A stretch of DNA of 24,185 nt from Elysia marginata (GCA_019649035.1 BMAT01009755.1:246752-270936), one strand, 5' to 3'. Counted from the first letter of the stretch, positions 1 to 13,000 are shown. The notes: a model not told the origin generated them from the sequence alone. Program-made: numbers and translations.

Positions 1-1320
1 GCACATTGCTTACGTGGCACTTGTTTAGACTGCATCAAGTACTTAAATAAGTTGCTACAGATAAAGCCCAGTCTTTTAAAAGTTAAGTGGTTTCAGATGC
101 TTGTGGATCCTCAAAGTACTATCTTACTCAATAAAGCTAGAAGTAATGTTTCTTAATAAGGTGTGGGAAACCCTTCACTTTTACCCAACTCTTGTTAATG
201 GAAGTCGATTACAAACAAAGTTTCGGAGTATCTAAACATTTCATAATGCCTCCAAAAGGCAATACAGAGAAAGAACCAAGTAGGGTTATAGGTTTCTAGT
301 CTAATTTTGAAAAAACGTAGTAACACAGAGCTTTTACAGAAGTCACAAATCTTGAATTTGTTTGCATTTTTAGGAATTCAGTATGAAGATTGTCACTAGC
401 AAAACTTAGCATTTAGTAGCCCTTCGCTCATTTTCAGTCAAACCCACCCACTCACCCAAAAAGAATCGAACCAACAAACGCCCTCTTAGGCTTATGTAAA
501 GCTAAAAGTGCGACAAAAGGTCTGTGATGCTTTTGTGTACCATAGTGCATTCGCCAGGCAAGTGTTTTTATCCGTTTCGCTTCGACTTTGTTTTGCGATG
601 TAGCATTGACTCCAAGAACATTGATTCTTTCGTGCATGCAATACTTGTATGACAAACTAATTTTTTTTCTTTTGCTCAGATTTATTTTTTCTGAGAGTGC
701 TGCACAATTTCTGCAAGATATTGCTTGCATCGTTCTTTTTAACTTTTTATGAGTATAGTTAAGTTATGTTTTTTTTTTAAATTATGTCTTGTTATGACTT
801 TTTGTAGTGTAGTTTTTTCCAGTATTGTGGTGTAGTTGATATCTGAGTTTTTAAATTCTATTTTTGTTACAAGTATTGTTGGTTTTTTTTTCTATTTGGA
901 AGCTGGTTCTATCTAGTTTTAAATCGGCTCTCTGATATTCCTTTGCATGACTTATAATTGGTTCTTTGTATTCTGTGACAGTTGTTTACTAAAATACCTC
1001 TGCTCGTAGACAGCTTCCTTTGAGTAAGCATAATTATAGTTAAGTTCATGCAGGTGTGTTCTGTTATTTTTTTTTCATGTCTTCCAATCTGCTGAAATTT
1101 GACTTGTTTTAGTTATTGAAGATTTGCTTTACTTCTCGTGCAACTGTAGCTAAGCTTTATTTAATTAACTCTTGTTTATTATCTTGAGAAACTTGTGGTT
1201 TTCTGGGTAACAATTAATTAGCTTACTGTAGTTCAATAGTTGTTTTTTTTATTAGGCCAGAGGCCAATCCATCAATATAGAACAACATTAAATCTTTAAG
1301 TACAGTTATCAAGTACAATT
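1..1320. other. Upstream non-coding DNA
   Basis: AT-rich with T-runs. A 92-codon minus-strand frame at 452-730 has no recognisable domain and no clear splice context. I see no gene, RNA or repeat that can be supported. Confidence 0.6.
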
Positions 1321-1338
1321 ATTAAATACAATCACCAA

Positions 1339-1580
1339 TTAGATACATACACGCTCGAGCGACGAAGCCAGAAAACTCTCATTCACGTGATATTCTCCGT
1401 AATACTCTCTGAACACTCGTGCACATAAAGCAAACAGCATTTTAAATTCTTGTTTATTCTTAGTCTTACAAAAGTTGACAAAGTCAAGCATACTTGGTTT
1501 CTTTGTAAGCTTCTCAGACAAACATCCTTGTCTACATTCTTTGAATAACAACAAGATTACTTTTGCTGTGGCAATCATGC
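1339..1580 (-). CDS. Possible terminal coding exon of an unrecognised minus-strand gene
   Basis: On the minus strand a pyrimidine-rich acceptor (ttcttgtatgctacctattt then ag) ends near 1581. It is followed by an open frame of 79 codons from the ATG at 1578 to the TAA at 1339. The product reads MIATAKVILLLFKEC at its start, then cysteine- and aromatic-rich helical-looking sequence, ending SFLASSLERVCI. Codon choice looks like real coding (GAG, CTG, GTG mixed in) rather than AT-rich noise. No canonical AATAAA follows closely. I do not recognise the protein and found no further exon upstream. Confidence 0.25.
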
Positions 1581-1599
1581 TAAATAGGTAGCATACAAG

Positions 1600-3470
1600 A
1601 AAGCAATAAAACTAAAATAGATGGACTACCTGAGAAAATCTCAAGAATTGCTAAAACTTTGACGGCTTTGAGCTGTTATAATATCATTATGCCAGAAAAG
1701 GTGACCTATCCGAAGTTTAGTCAAATGGCGTAAGCCTACTTCACAAGAACCTCGAAACCTATCCACCTAAGTAAAGAAGTACGCGATAGCACAGTTCCTT
1801 CTTGTCTGAAGGTATTAAATACTTTTTAACTTCCGCCACATTTGATGATATGCTGATGCGTAGGATCAAAATTTATATAAATTATTTTTTCTCTCATGCA
1901 TGTATATTTCCTGTGTACTTTTGTCGCTGTAAACCAAACAATGAGTTTATTCAGGACACAACAGGATTGAAATCTTTGATACCGGTACTATAACTGCTTT
2001 TTTCTCACCACAATTATTTAATAGATTGAATCTGGATGTAGCTAGGCCCTATTATGGTAGGACTTGAATTTAATTAGGTTATCTCACTTCTCACCACGCC
2101 TAGAAAAGGGTATAAAACCAAAATAAAATTATTTTCCAAGCCATTAGCATTTTTTAAAATTACTTCAATGCATAGCTTGAAAATTTAAAACATAGACTTA
2201 CGAAACATGATTTTAAAACAAAAGTGTTCATGCAGAATTCCAATCGTATGTGATCGTACAAAAAATGTTTTTCATGGGTGTTGTTTCAAAATCAAAACGG
2301 GGATTCACAAGCACCTGCAAAGTAATCAAAGAAAAAGTTTTAAACAAAAGAAGACAAATTTAATTTGGTGCGAAGCACATCAGCCCATCAAAACCCTAAT
2401 AATCGGCTTATCCCACATATCCCTTGTTTCAATTCTCACCAGCAATATGTATAGTTTAATACTTGTATCGATAAACGACCACTAAATGTTACCAATGTTG
2501 CTAAGAAACGTTGACACTTTTCAAAAGATTTTTTTTTACTTTCAAAACCTTGAGCAAAATTATCTTTTTTGTTCTGCAGCTAAATGTTGAAAAAAATTGT
2601 CATGAAACTTGCAGCAGTGGTTTCGGCTGTGGATCATTTTTAACTTTCTTAATTTTATAGTAGAAAACGTTTGCGGGGACAATTATGCTAAATTGTTTTG
2701 AGCACATTTAAGTAGCCTACACTTGTGTTGCTCGAATTATTGATTTCAATGGCTATTGATAATAATTGTATTGTTCTAAATATCGATATTTGGTGCCCTT
2801 TATAACAGTACGGAACACATCACTAAAAAATTTTACTTAAAAGTTAAATACTTAGATAACAAAAACAACAACAAAAAATAAATACATAGTTACAACTTAA
2901 AGAGTGTTTGGAGATCAAAATTGTGTCAAACAGACATAAATTATGCAGTTTACTTTTTTCATATCCCAATCCAAACTTCACATGCATTTTAAGCAAAATA
3001 CGAAAATACACCAATTTTAATTTTTCTTACTTGGTAACAAATTCTGCAGCTAAAGTAATACCACAAAGGACTTGAAACTGTAGTTAAATATTCAGGTTTT
3101 AACCATACTGTATAAATAAAAATTGGCACATAGACAGTGTTTACAAAGGGCTATAATCCAATAATCGTCGTAATAAAAAGAAAGAGGAAAAAAATTCAGA
3201 GTAAGCATGCCTGAAAGCTTAGGAGGCGTAAAACTGTTTTTTAAAAAAAGCAGTGTAAAACATTTCTACTTGAACTATCTCTGGTTTTAGTGCTCGTTTT
3301 TATAAGGGAGGTAGTTTCTTGGTGCCCAATCCAACATTTAAATTTAAGAGTCAACTCCCTTTACCTTACAGTCCTTACACAAATTTCTTTCCGCAAACCC
3401 TACGGCTACTTTACTTTCGCTTTCCGTTTCTGAAAGAATAAAAATTAATAACGATTAGTGTGGCGGGATT
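1600..3470. other. Non-coding AT-rich DNA
   Basis: Only short frames, A/T-runs and the word TTCTGCAGCTAAA twice (2572 and 3042 approximately). Nothing else supportable. Confidence 0.6.
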
Positions 3471-3479
3471 TGTAAGTTT

Positions 3480-3840
3480 TGTAGATCTATCTAGATTTTT
3501 ATTATATTTAATATAGATCTAAATTTAGATCGCAATAGCGTCAACTAAAGTAAACTTTCGGATTAGATAAAATGGCACGGGTTGAATCAACCTGGCAAAG
3601 CCAAAGTCTCCAGGAAAGGCAGTTAGTTCAAGACTAGATCTAGAGTATCAATAAAAATATCAACACCACTAAATTTACGTCTAATGTAAGTCATGAGACT
3701 AATTATCTATATTTAGATTAAGCTTCTACTAGTTCTAGACTCTAGATTTCAACAGTAGAGGTAAGGAGAGCATGATTGTCTGCTAGATCTAGACTTTATT
3801 TTAGTATCGAGACACAGGGCAGATCTAGATCTATGTCTGC
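3480..3840. repeat. TAGATC-rich block
   Basis: AGATCT, TAGATC and TCTAGA words recur near 3482, 3512, 3525, 3633, 3740, 3783 and 3821, in both orientations. The copies are scattered and not in tandem register. Such words are common in gastropod genomes; I infer lineage background rather than function. Confidence 0.6.
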
Positions 3841-3869
3841 TGGATTTGCATTTACAGTCGTACTGGGTC

Positions 3870-3923
3870 ATACCCGAAAAAAAACTGATTTCGGGTATTG
3901 GGCGGACGGCCCTAGGCGTCCGC
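3870..3923. repeat. Two adjacent hairpins in a GC-rich patch
   Basis: ATACCCGAAA (3870-3879) and TTTCGGGTAT (3889-3898) are a perfect 10-bp inverted repeat with a 9-base spacer. Three bases on, GCGGACG (3902-3908) and CGTCCGC (3917-3923) form a second perfect 7-bp stem around gccctagg. Confidence 0.8.
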
Positions 3924-3929
3924 GGACGG

Positions 3930-5080
3930 GTAGGAATTAGGGTGCAAGGTCAAGGTGACAAAACGCAAACAGGATTGGTCGGACGCAAGGCTCAGTGTAG
4001 GCCTACCACGTTAACTAAATGGGAGTTGTTAAAATCTTTTAGGCCTACTTTGAATCAGTGCATCGGCGATTAGAGCTGTGCTGGTACCAGTCACCAAGAG
4101 AGGCGCAACATTCTCTCTCGCTTGCTCTTTTTTTCAGCCTGATATGTTTGGCAGTGACCTAAGCTGTACTAGGCAAACAATAAATCTACTTGTTCTATCA
4201 TCACTTCATATGCTAGCTTTTCGGCGTGACCTTCTTTTTGCAGCCTACTTCCTCCTTTAGTTTGGCTCTGTTTTTTTTTTGGTCTGTTTCAATGCTTCTT
4301 ATACATGGCAATTTCTTTCAAATATTCATTGGAAATTAGAGTGTAGAACAGGATCACGTCCTACAAGTTGCCAACAAGTTTTATCTCAGTACTTACCTTT
4401 CAAACTATACACTTGTTGAAAGAGTCATGCTTTGTCTAAAGAATTTACTACAAGATGCAATATAAAAAATCCAATGGAGTTTAAAAAATATTAGATTCTC
4501 GCGTGACAATATGACATAGATGAGTCTTGATGTAGCATAAAAAAGAACTGTAATCAATAAAATTTTAATCATAGTAAAAAATGATACAAGAGCAGGGAAA
4601 GATATGTTCAGAGAGAAAGCAAAAGTGCGAAAGAATGCAGACACAACTAGCACTGTTGCACAAGCTTCACCTATAGATAATCCTTTCATCTTACCACCGG
4701 TGGCCGGGTGAAAATGAAAAAAAAAAACTTTTTGGCCTAGGGATCGGCCCTTACAATAGAATTAGATAAATCTTTGGCCTACAATTTGCTGTTTATATTT
4801 CAATAATCGCAATTTTATCAATGTTATTGTAAAACCATGCACAACTAGAACGAACGAGCCAGGCCCATTGAGAGAAAACCTTCTGAACATAGGCCTATGA
4901 GGTGCAGAGAGGTGGGGGAACCGCCTTGTATTTTGCAGCGATGGGTTAGGTATACATCGCTTATATCTATGTACCAACAATATCAAGCTAGGCCCTAAAT
5001 GGGTTTTTTTCCAGTGGCGAGCGGGTGGGCAGCGCTAGGCTACGGCGGGCAAGGACACGGCGGGTTGAGTTGAGCTGATC
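3930..5080. other. Non-coding DNA between the two TACCCGAAAA repeats
   Basis: Mixed composition with several AGGCCTA words (3999, 4041, 4884 approximately). Minus-strand frames at 4405-4689 (hydrophobic) and 4762-4986 are unrecognised and not called as genes. Confidence 0.5.
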
Positions 5081-5082
5081 AC

Positions 5083-5165
5083 TACCCGAAAACTATTACC
5101 CGAAAAATTGAAGTGATTTGTACTGTGTTGCCCGTTATCGAGGCGTCCACGGGTATATGACGGGC
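5083..5165. repeat. Diverged direct partner of the 3870 repeat
   Basis: TACCCGAAAA occurs at 5083 and again at 5097. AGGCGTCC follows at 5141, then cggg words. The same order and orientation (TACCCGAAAA at 3871, AGGCGTCC at 3914, cggacgggta after it) is seen 1.2 kb upstream, so these are probably two copies of one repeat family. Confidence 0.45.
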
Positions 5166-5393
5166 ACAGACGCCCGACACTCCATTAATTTACAGTGGTG
5201 AGTCGAACTTGCCCAGGATAACCATTTAAGACCAATGACGATGGTTGTTTCGGGCAGTAGGCCTATGCTTGTAAACCTGTAAATGTTACTTGTAAAAATG
5301 TATTCCTTTTCGTTTAGGTTTTGATGGAGCAAACAAAATTTCCTCCCTGATTTCGAAGTCGATTAATTTTTTCAAGTAATTTTTGTCATTTGA

Positions 5394-5711
5394 TTATATA
5401 TTTAAAGTCATATTTTTCCATTTCTGCCTCCTTTCATTGCTAAACCCAATTCTAAATTTCAACGGGTCATCAGCAAGATAGATGTAGACAGACTTGATCA
5501 AGACCACCACCAGTTGTCTATGAAGTCTCTTTTCACTGCTTCTGGCTCTGACCCTCTCTATTGCAAGGGCAGCTAAACTCTCTGATAAAGATGGACCACA
5601 GATAAACAACAAAGCTTGAGCGAGGGGGGCAGGTTTTTGCTCCACCTCGTCCACACCTTTATAAATCAGTTTCACCGCAGCTGTCCATCTGGATGCTGCA
5701 GGCCATTTTAT
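5394..5711 (-). other. Unassigned minus-strand open frame of about 105 codons
   Basis: The frame is open from just after a TGA near 5712 down to the TAA at 5394. The first two thirds are less AT-rich than their surroundings and look protein-like (VDEVEQKPAPLAQALL, SLSESLAALAIERVRAR). The last third (after YIYLADDP) drifts to AT-rich codons, as an exon running into intron would. No domain recognised. It could be an exon of a gene diverging from POLH, a transposon fragment or chance. Confidence 0.2.
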
Positions 5712-5719
5712 TTGTAGTG

Positions 5720-6891
5720 TTCATCCAAGGTAAACAATACGAGTCGAGGGTTGCTAATATTAATCAAACTGTTCACAGAGGCCCTTTTATCTATATCAGA
5801 TAGTATTTGTTGTGTATACTATAAAGTTTAGGCTTAGCTAATATTGCATCCCTTTGTGGAAGTCTGTTTGATAGATGATTGATCAGGCTAACACTAACAG
5901 GTCTAGGTTTTTTAGCATATATATCTTCAATGAAACTAGACTTTGATTTCGGAAGTTTTCAACATATGGATGCCACTCTAGGCATCTTGCTGAGCCTATA
6001 ATAAATTTTATCTGATTTTCAGAAATTAAGAAGGCCCTGAAGTGATGTGCATAGCACATAATAAAACCCAATTTGGCATAAATTACCATTTGGAAATTTT
6101 GCCCCATATGCCAATATAATTTTCTAAAAAGAATTTAGTGGTAAAACTGTATTTTACTTGAGGTGTATTATTTGCTGACTAAGCTTGGCTTAACCCAACA
6201 CTCTCCCCCACCCACTATTTTGGCTTTGATTTGAGGAATTTACCAGTGCGGCTAGACACTTGTTTGGCTTTGAACATCCCGTACGCTCCGAGGTAGCCTT
6301 GCTTTTAACTTACATTTTGCACTCCCTTGTCATACCAGGTAGTCTTGGAATTGTGATGGTTTGTAAAAAAAAGTCATAGATTAATTCTGTCCCAAGCTGG
6401 AACCAAGCATCTGGCTGAGTCATCACTTAAACTTTAGCCTTTTCAATGGTCTACATCATCCCTCATTCCCTCATTCTTGATTTTTTACTTGTGACCTGTG
6501 GAATTTTCCCTTTCTGCCTCTCATGACAGACCAGGGTTTGTGGTATTAGTTTCAAACTGATACCTGGTTTTGTTTAGTTTTTGTTTATAATTCTATATTG
6601 AGCTCTTGACTGCTTTTGCAGAGCATGCAGCCTACTACATTAACTCTTTTTTGTTGTAAATAAATTATAATTATTTGCAGAACTTGTGCTAATCTTTACT
6701 TACTGTAAGCAGTAGTCAAGATTATACATGTGACATTTCACTCATCAGTATTACCATAATTTGGTAAATTAAATTTGCATTTCAGGTAACACTCAACCTC
6801 TACAAAGGAATGTTAATTTATTTCTTTAAAATGCATTAATTTTATAATATAATGTATTAATTTATTATAAACATAGCTTTGTGTCCTTTAG
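5720..6891. other. DNA directly upstream of POLH coding exon 1
   Basis: AT-rich. It ends in the splice acceptor at 6890-6891, so it is at least partly a 5'UTR intron. I cannot place the non-coding first exon or the promoter. Confidence 0.6.
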
Positions 6892-7033
6892 ATCTGCCAC
6901 AAATCATGACTGAAAGGGATGTTGTCCTCATTGATATGGACTGCTTTTATGTCCAAGTGGAGCAAAGACTAGATCCAAGCCTGAAAGGAAAACCATGTGC
7001 AGTTGTACAATATAAAACATGGAAAGGAGGAGG
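6892..7033 (+). CDS. POLH: POLH coding exon 1 with short 5'UTR part
   Basis: The coding part begins at the ATG at 6906, which has A at -3, and gives MTERDVVLIDMDC, in register with the human N-terminus. The 14 bases before it follow a good acceptor (tgtcctttag ending at 6891), so the real exon probably starts at 6892 and an upstream non-coding exon is spliced to it. It encodes residues 1-42 plus two bases of codon 43, with D10 and the VVQYKTWKGGG segment. The donor is GG|GTTAGT. The reading frame runs on into the intron, but the family sequence continues only in the next exon. Confidence 0.93.
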
Positions 7034-10000
7034 GTTAGTAAACTTTTCAAAGCTAAAAACTTTTTTTTACACATTTTCTAAGTCTGAGTATACATTATGA
7101 AAGTCTATTTCATTGTCTATAGATGACAAAAGACCAAATAAATGATTCAATCATGTTTCAGTGATCTTTGTTATATTGGAATTTTGAATTAGCGAAAACT
7201 CAGAATAGCAGCAGTTTAATTTTTTTCACAAACATAGTTGTTGGAATCAAAATTCAATATCAGGATGAAACTTTATTTGTGATAGAAAGCACTTATCAAT
7301 GGAAATAAAAACGTACAGAATTATTCCCAAACTATCGAAATTTTGCTTTATAAAGGTTTTAGAATGTGCATGCAAGCAGCCCGGATTGAGTCTTTTTTTA
7401 ATTTATTATGAAGCGTGACTTCTGGTATTCATAAACATGCTGCTAGGCTGTACAAATACTGTACCAAGTATTAGGAGCAAGTAGCAGATGTTAGACTTAG
7501 GAACACTTTAAAACTTAAAATCACTGTATCAAGTGGAAAAGCTTAAAATTTATAAAATTCATGGGCCAATAGCATCTTTTCATGTTTGTTTTGAGTAGTA
7601 GGTCAGATTTAGATATCTACATGACTCATAAACAAATGGCATAGAATGGGAGCTCGTACCCTTGTAGTATCCCAGCATGCACCTATCAAAAAATAGCCCT
7701 GGGAAGCACAGAATTAGGCGATTATTATTATTTAGTCTTTTTTCATTCATTTTTCAAATTATCACAATACATTTTAGTTTTACTCAGCAAGCCAACTGTT
7801 TAAAATATTTATGCTTAATTTTGTGTGTGTGTATTTTGTGTAATAATGAGCAATCTTATGTTTCATGATCAGGTTCAACAACTTTGTCAATAGAAAACCA
7901 ATTTTTAAATTAAAAGTGAGAAGATTTTACCAATAAAACAAAAAAGAAAAATAGTTTTGATTTTTTTTAATAGTTGGCCTTCTGAGAATAAAAGCCTAAA
8001 TTTTTTTTATAATTTGTTCTAAAAAAAAGAACTGTCACTTTAGAAAGTTTTTACAGAGCTTTCTTGAAATATTCTACATCTAACTTCCTTTTTTGACAAA
8101 AGCCAAGACAGGTGAGACAAAGATTATATGTTCAAACTCCAATTTTATGTAAATTGAATTTATACCTTACTCTCAGAATTATTGCTGTGGGATATGAGGC
8201 CAGAAAATTTGGGGTCACTCGTAATATGCGTGGAGATGACGCCAAACAGAAATGTCCAGAGATTCATTTAGCCAGAGTCCCAGAGACAAGAGGGAAAGCA
8301 GACTTGACAAGGTTGGCTGATTAAATGTTCGTCTGTATTTTTTTAACAACATTATCGAAAGACATTATCTTGGATCTTTAAAAATAAAATGAAATTAGAA
8401 GTGAAAGATAAATTAAGAAGCATTCTGGAAAATAGAAACAATTGTGCAAGTGAGGACTAAAATGTACATTTTTTTATAGACTTTTTGAAATAACCTTACT
8501 AAGACATTAGAACCAAGTTTAAGTTTAGTGAAAGACAAAGCTTAAAAGCAATATTTTTTGTTTGCCATTTGCCTTTAATTATGAAAATCAGCATTCAGGA
8601 CAGGTTATGGGCAATTTTTTTCACAGCTCTATCTAAAAGAGGCTGTTTTGATGTTTTGGAAAAGCTATACATAAAACCTTTGTACTCAGCAAAAATGTCT
8701 CTCAACTAATGGACAGGTACAGAGAAGCAGGAGCTGAAGTCATTGCAGTCTTCAGCAAGTTCTGCTCTTGTGTTGAACGGGCAAGTGTGGATGAGGCCTT
8801 TCTAGACATTACTCAGGAAGTGTCACAGAGGCTAAAAGCTCTGGATGACAGCTGCACCCTTTTGCAACAGATTCCTAACACATTTGTTGAGGGTTATGAT
8901 CGTGGCCCTGAAGGTATACATTTTTTTATAATCAGTATGAGAGACACTATCTGATAAATGTTCACATGTTCCTTGAGTTTCGTAATGTACTTGCATGCTA
9001 AGTTCACCCTGCATGAAATGCACAGTAGTGTAGTTATAAGTAATTATAATATGTAATTATACGTTTTTAAGTTCAATATACGAATGCCATAGAATGAATG
9101 AACTTGCGATTATTTGTAACAGTAATGGGGCTTAGAGCTTATTACATTTTTGGGAAAAGCACCCTGCAAACTAGCTGCATTATGGTTGCTGTAAAGTCCA
9201 TTGATCTTGAACTCTGATAACTTGAACCTCTTTAGAATCCTAACTGGTAGTCTTTTCTTTGTCAAGTATACTTTAATTGAAAGTTCTGATATTTTGAACT
9301 AAATCAGCTGTTCCCAAGCACTTTGACTTAAACAGACTGCACTGTATTATTGTCATTTCCATTGGTTTTCTTTTTTGAAGTATTGATATCTCTAAGACTC
9401 CTGAAAAAGTATGATGCTTTTTAATGATAAAAAAAAAACAAGAATAGGAAGAAAAATGTAACTGAAATAAGAGATTATTCTTTTGTCACAAACTACTCTT
9501 TTTTATTGATTTTCTCATGCGAGAAAGTAACACCCTAATTTCACTGTCACCTGACATTATTTACAGGACGGTGTGTCAACAAGTTTAGTTTCAAACATAC
9601 ATATTTTTAGCAGCAGAAACCTTAGTGTTGCTCGATAGACCCTCTTGTTATATAGTAGGCAAATATTGGTGATTTTATAAATATCCTTCTTCGGATTTCT
9701 TTCTATTTAACAGTCAAAAAAGTGATATGTGAAAGCTACAAATCTGTCTTAAACATCTGACTTTTATCTAGATTTTTAAAAATGTTGTATTGTATCCTGG
9801 CAGGTACAGGGAAGTGGCTGGAGCATGTGACAAGTGATGCTGGAGCAGAGTGTGAGCGTCGCTTGGCTGTTGCGGCTGCCATGGTGGAGGAGATGAGGGC
9901 TGCTGTATTCCAAGAGACTGGTTTTACTTGCTCGGCTGGCATTTCACACAATAAAGTACGTTGAGTATCTATTTTTTACATGATCAGTCGAATTTCTCTG

Positions 10001-13000
10001 AACTAGTATCTCTTTAACCGGAACTCTGTTTATACTTTAAAAAAAAAAAGAAGGAATTTAATGTCTTAGTCCTCTAGAGCTTAGCCGCAAACTCTTTGGC
10101 CCAATTTGGACCTGAAGAAAAAACAATTAACTGTCTAGAACTGATGGGTATGCATCCATAAAACTAAATAACAAAAGAAGAAAAAGGAGGAGGAGGAGAA
10201 ACCATGATTCTAGTGTCTTTATAAAACAATAGGTGTAGAAAGTTCTGGTTCAAACAGGGTGATTGACTGAAGGGAAAAAAATGGGCATAAAAAATTTCTA
10301 GATAATTTTGTATTCAACATTGTCTTAAGGGGATTCCACTACTATTCAAAGATAAAGGACTACACTGCAACAACTACCCTACCCTTAATCACATTATAAG
10401 CTCAAGGCAATAAAATCTATTTTGACCCCTTAAATTTAAAATGAATTTCTCTTTGTAAGATTTGAAGAATGTAAAGGCTTTATGGTGTATTTAGTTGTTA
10501 AAAATCAAAACTTGTGTTGTTCCTACTGTCTCTAAAGCTGACTTTAGGCAGCTCATCTTTCAGGGCTGCCACTGATAAAGAAGGCATTTAGTATTTGCAT
10601 TAGAGACTTAAAAGCTATGGCTTAGAACTATGCAACTAATTACTAACTTCTGAAGAAGCAAAGAAAGTAGACTTTTATTGATCTAAAATTTTAAACTGAA
10701 TTTTTCTACCATTATAATGTATATAGACCTTTTAATTAAAGTCATCCCATTAATTTTAACTTCAACTGGGTCTGCATATGTTGTACATTTTTTGAATGAT
10801 GGGAGGAAAAGGGAGGTGAGAAAAGACACAGGTTCATTCAAAAGAACTGAAAATTTACAGCATTAACTGCTAAAAGGCCAGTCTTAAAAGCAACATTAAA
10901 TAACTGATCTCTTGATTGAAAAGGCTAATTTATTGCTTGTCTCCACATGGCAGCATGTTTTGAGGCATTGCAATAAATTTTTTAGAATATTCCTTATTGT
11001 ATTTTTGTATGTTTGATTTTTTTCTGCTCCAGATGCTAGCCAAGCTTGCTTGTGGTAGGAACAAACCCAACAAACAAACAGTTTTCCCTTTATCGTCTGT
11101 ACCATCTGTATTTGAAACACTTCCCATTCCCAAAATGTGAGTGAGCTTTCACTTTGACGCTTGCTGGAGTCAATTTTCAATTCACACATTAACCCCACTT
11201 TTTTTAGCGTGCAGCTTATGGAGGAAAAATTGTCTTTGTGAGTTTTGTATCTCCAAAGTCTTGCAAAAAGCTTGTGAGACTTATACAGTGAAAGGGCAAG
11301 ATCACTTCTATAAGTGTCATACAAGAGAACAGATCTGATCCAACTTAAATTGACAGCAGGCATGAAAAAATAAACCCAAATTCACTAGGCAATCACAACC
11401 ACAGAAAATCACATTCATTAGAAGGGTATTTATTTAAGTTCATGAAGTCTCTTTTTGTTTAGTGTAATCAACTTCATCTTTGTATATCTGAAATGCAAAA
11501 CTACGTTTAGCATATTTTTTCAAGATATTTCAAGAAAATAAGTATGATATCTAGATAACTATTGACTAGTGCTCATAACAACTAGATGCAACTTAATTCA
11601 AGTTTTAAGACATTTAATGGCTTTTGAAATCTTCAGTCCTTTTTAATTAACTGATCTATACATTGATTTGAGCTTTTGTGGATCCTCTCCTAAGATATTT
11701 TGGACTCTACGCATAAGTAAAGATGAAGGTCTAAATATTTTCTCTGTTAAAGTTGCAAAGCTAAAGTCTAAACATAAATCATGCATGTTCTGTAATTATG
11801 TCAAATTTTCGTAGACCCAAACTTGCCATTTAGAAACTAAGGATAAAGCTTTTTACTTTTGCCTCCACCATAGTAGCATGCTAGGAATTGATTGTAGGTG
11901 AGAAAGACAAAGTTACAATGACAGAGTTGTCTTTTTTACACCAGAGAAATGTTGGCAAGGATAAAAGAGTTCCATACCTATTATCACAATCTGAATTGCC
12001 GTTCAATTAAAAATTAATGTTTTTGTGTGCTCTATATCAATAAACAAGCGTCTTTATAAAGTCAAGAATGCTTGATACCAATCCTTGTGTCAAAGTCGAG
12101 CAATTGTGGCTGAAAAGTTTGTCTCTGAGCTTAGAGCTGTAACACGCATTCACTGTGCTTTGTAAAATCTAATTTAAGACAGAAAATTTAGTCTCGGTGG
12201 TAGTTGAAGTTTGTGTTGTAAGAATTATTTAAAGGAAAAATTGCTAAATACATACTTGAAATGAATAATGCACATTTTAAACACTTTGTACAAGACTTTT
12301 AGCCACCATTTTTGTTTCCTTTCCTTAAAAAATTTTAGCTAAGTCAACGTGTAGCATACCAAGGTAGAAGGCATTTTAATGTGGCCTCGAAGTGCAATGG
12401 TTGCTTCACAACTTCCTAGTTAGCAAGACCACCTGTACTAAATGACCTTGACTTTTTTCCTTACCAGTATTTTTTATTTTATTTAACAGCCGACACCTAG
12501 GTGGAAAGCTTGGAGCGTTTTTAATAGATGACCTCCATCTGCAGTACATGGGAGACCTGGTCAAGTTCACAGAGCAGGAGCTACAGGCTCAGTGCGGTGC
12601 CAAGACTGGGTAGGCTTACATCTAATTTTAGATTTGGAACCAGATAGCACAGTTGAATTTTTGTAATAGACTTGATTGATGTAATTAAAATTAAAATAAA
12701 TGTATAAAAACTTCATATGCTGCATAGCTTAAGTTAAAATTTACATATTTGTCAGACCGATTTGCTTGTGCTGGTGGTAAGTTGCTTTCAGTCTTGGCTC
12801 TTCTTAGAGCCGATTTCTGTTTATTTTCTTTGAAGATATTCAAGGATATTTAATCGGATAAGTACCTTTATGCGTTAGCTAAGTTTATTGTTTTTGTTTC
12901 TCTTTCAAACCTCCATTAGATGTAGTCGTTGGACAGTCTAACTCATTTTGATGGGTTGCGAGTTTTGACTGAGGACTCATTTTGAATGGTTGCGTGTTTT

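Noticed and set aside
452..730. 92-codon minus-strand frame
   Set aside because: Basic but featureless, no family recognised and no splice or poly(A) context.
4405..4689. Hydrophobic minus-strand frame that looks like a membrane protein
   Set aside because: AT-rich DNA read this way yields F, L, I and S by composition alone; there is no homology, splice context or conserved motif I can name.
1..6890. Exportin-5, the head-to-head neighbour of POLH in human
   Set aside because: Neither strand upstream shows a frame resembling exportin-5, so human synteny is not supported inside this window.
10896..11363. 155-codon minus-strand open frame
   Set aside because: It overlaps POLH exon 5 and its flanking introns in antisense, has no recognisable domain and is best explained as a shadow of that exon.
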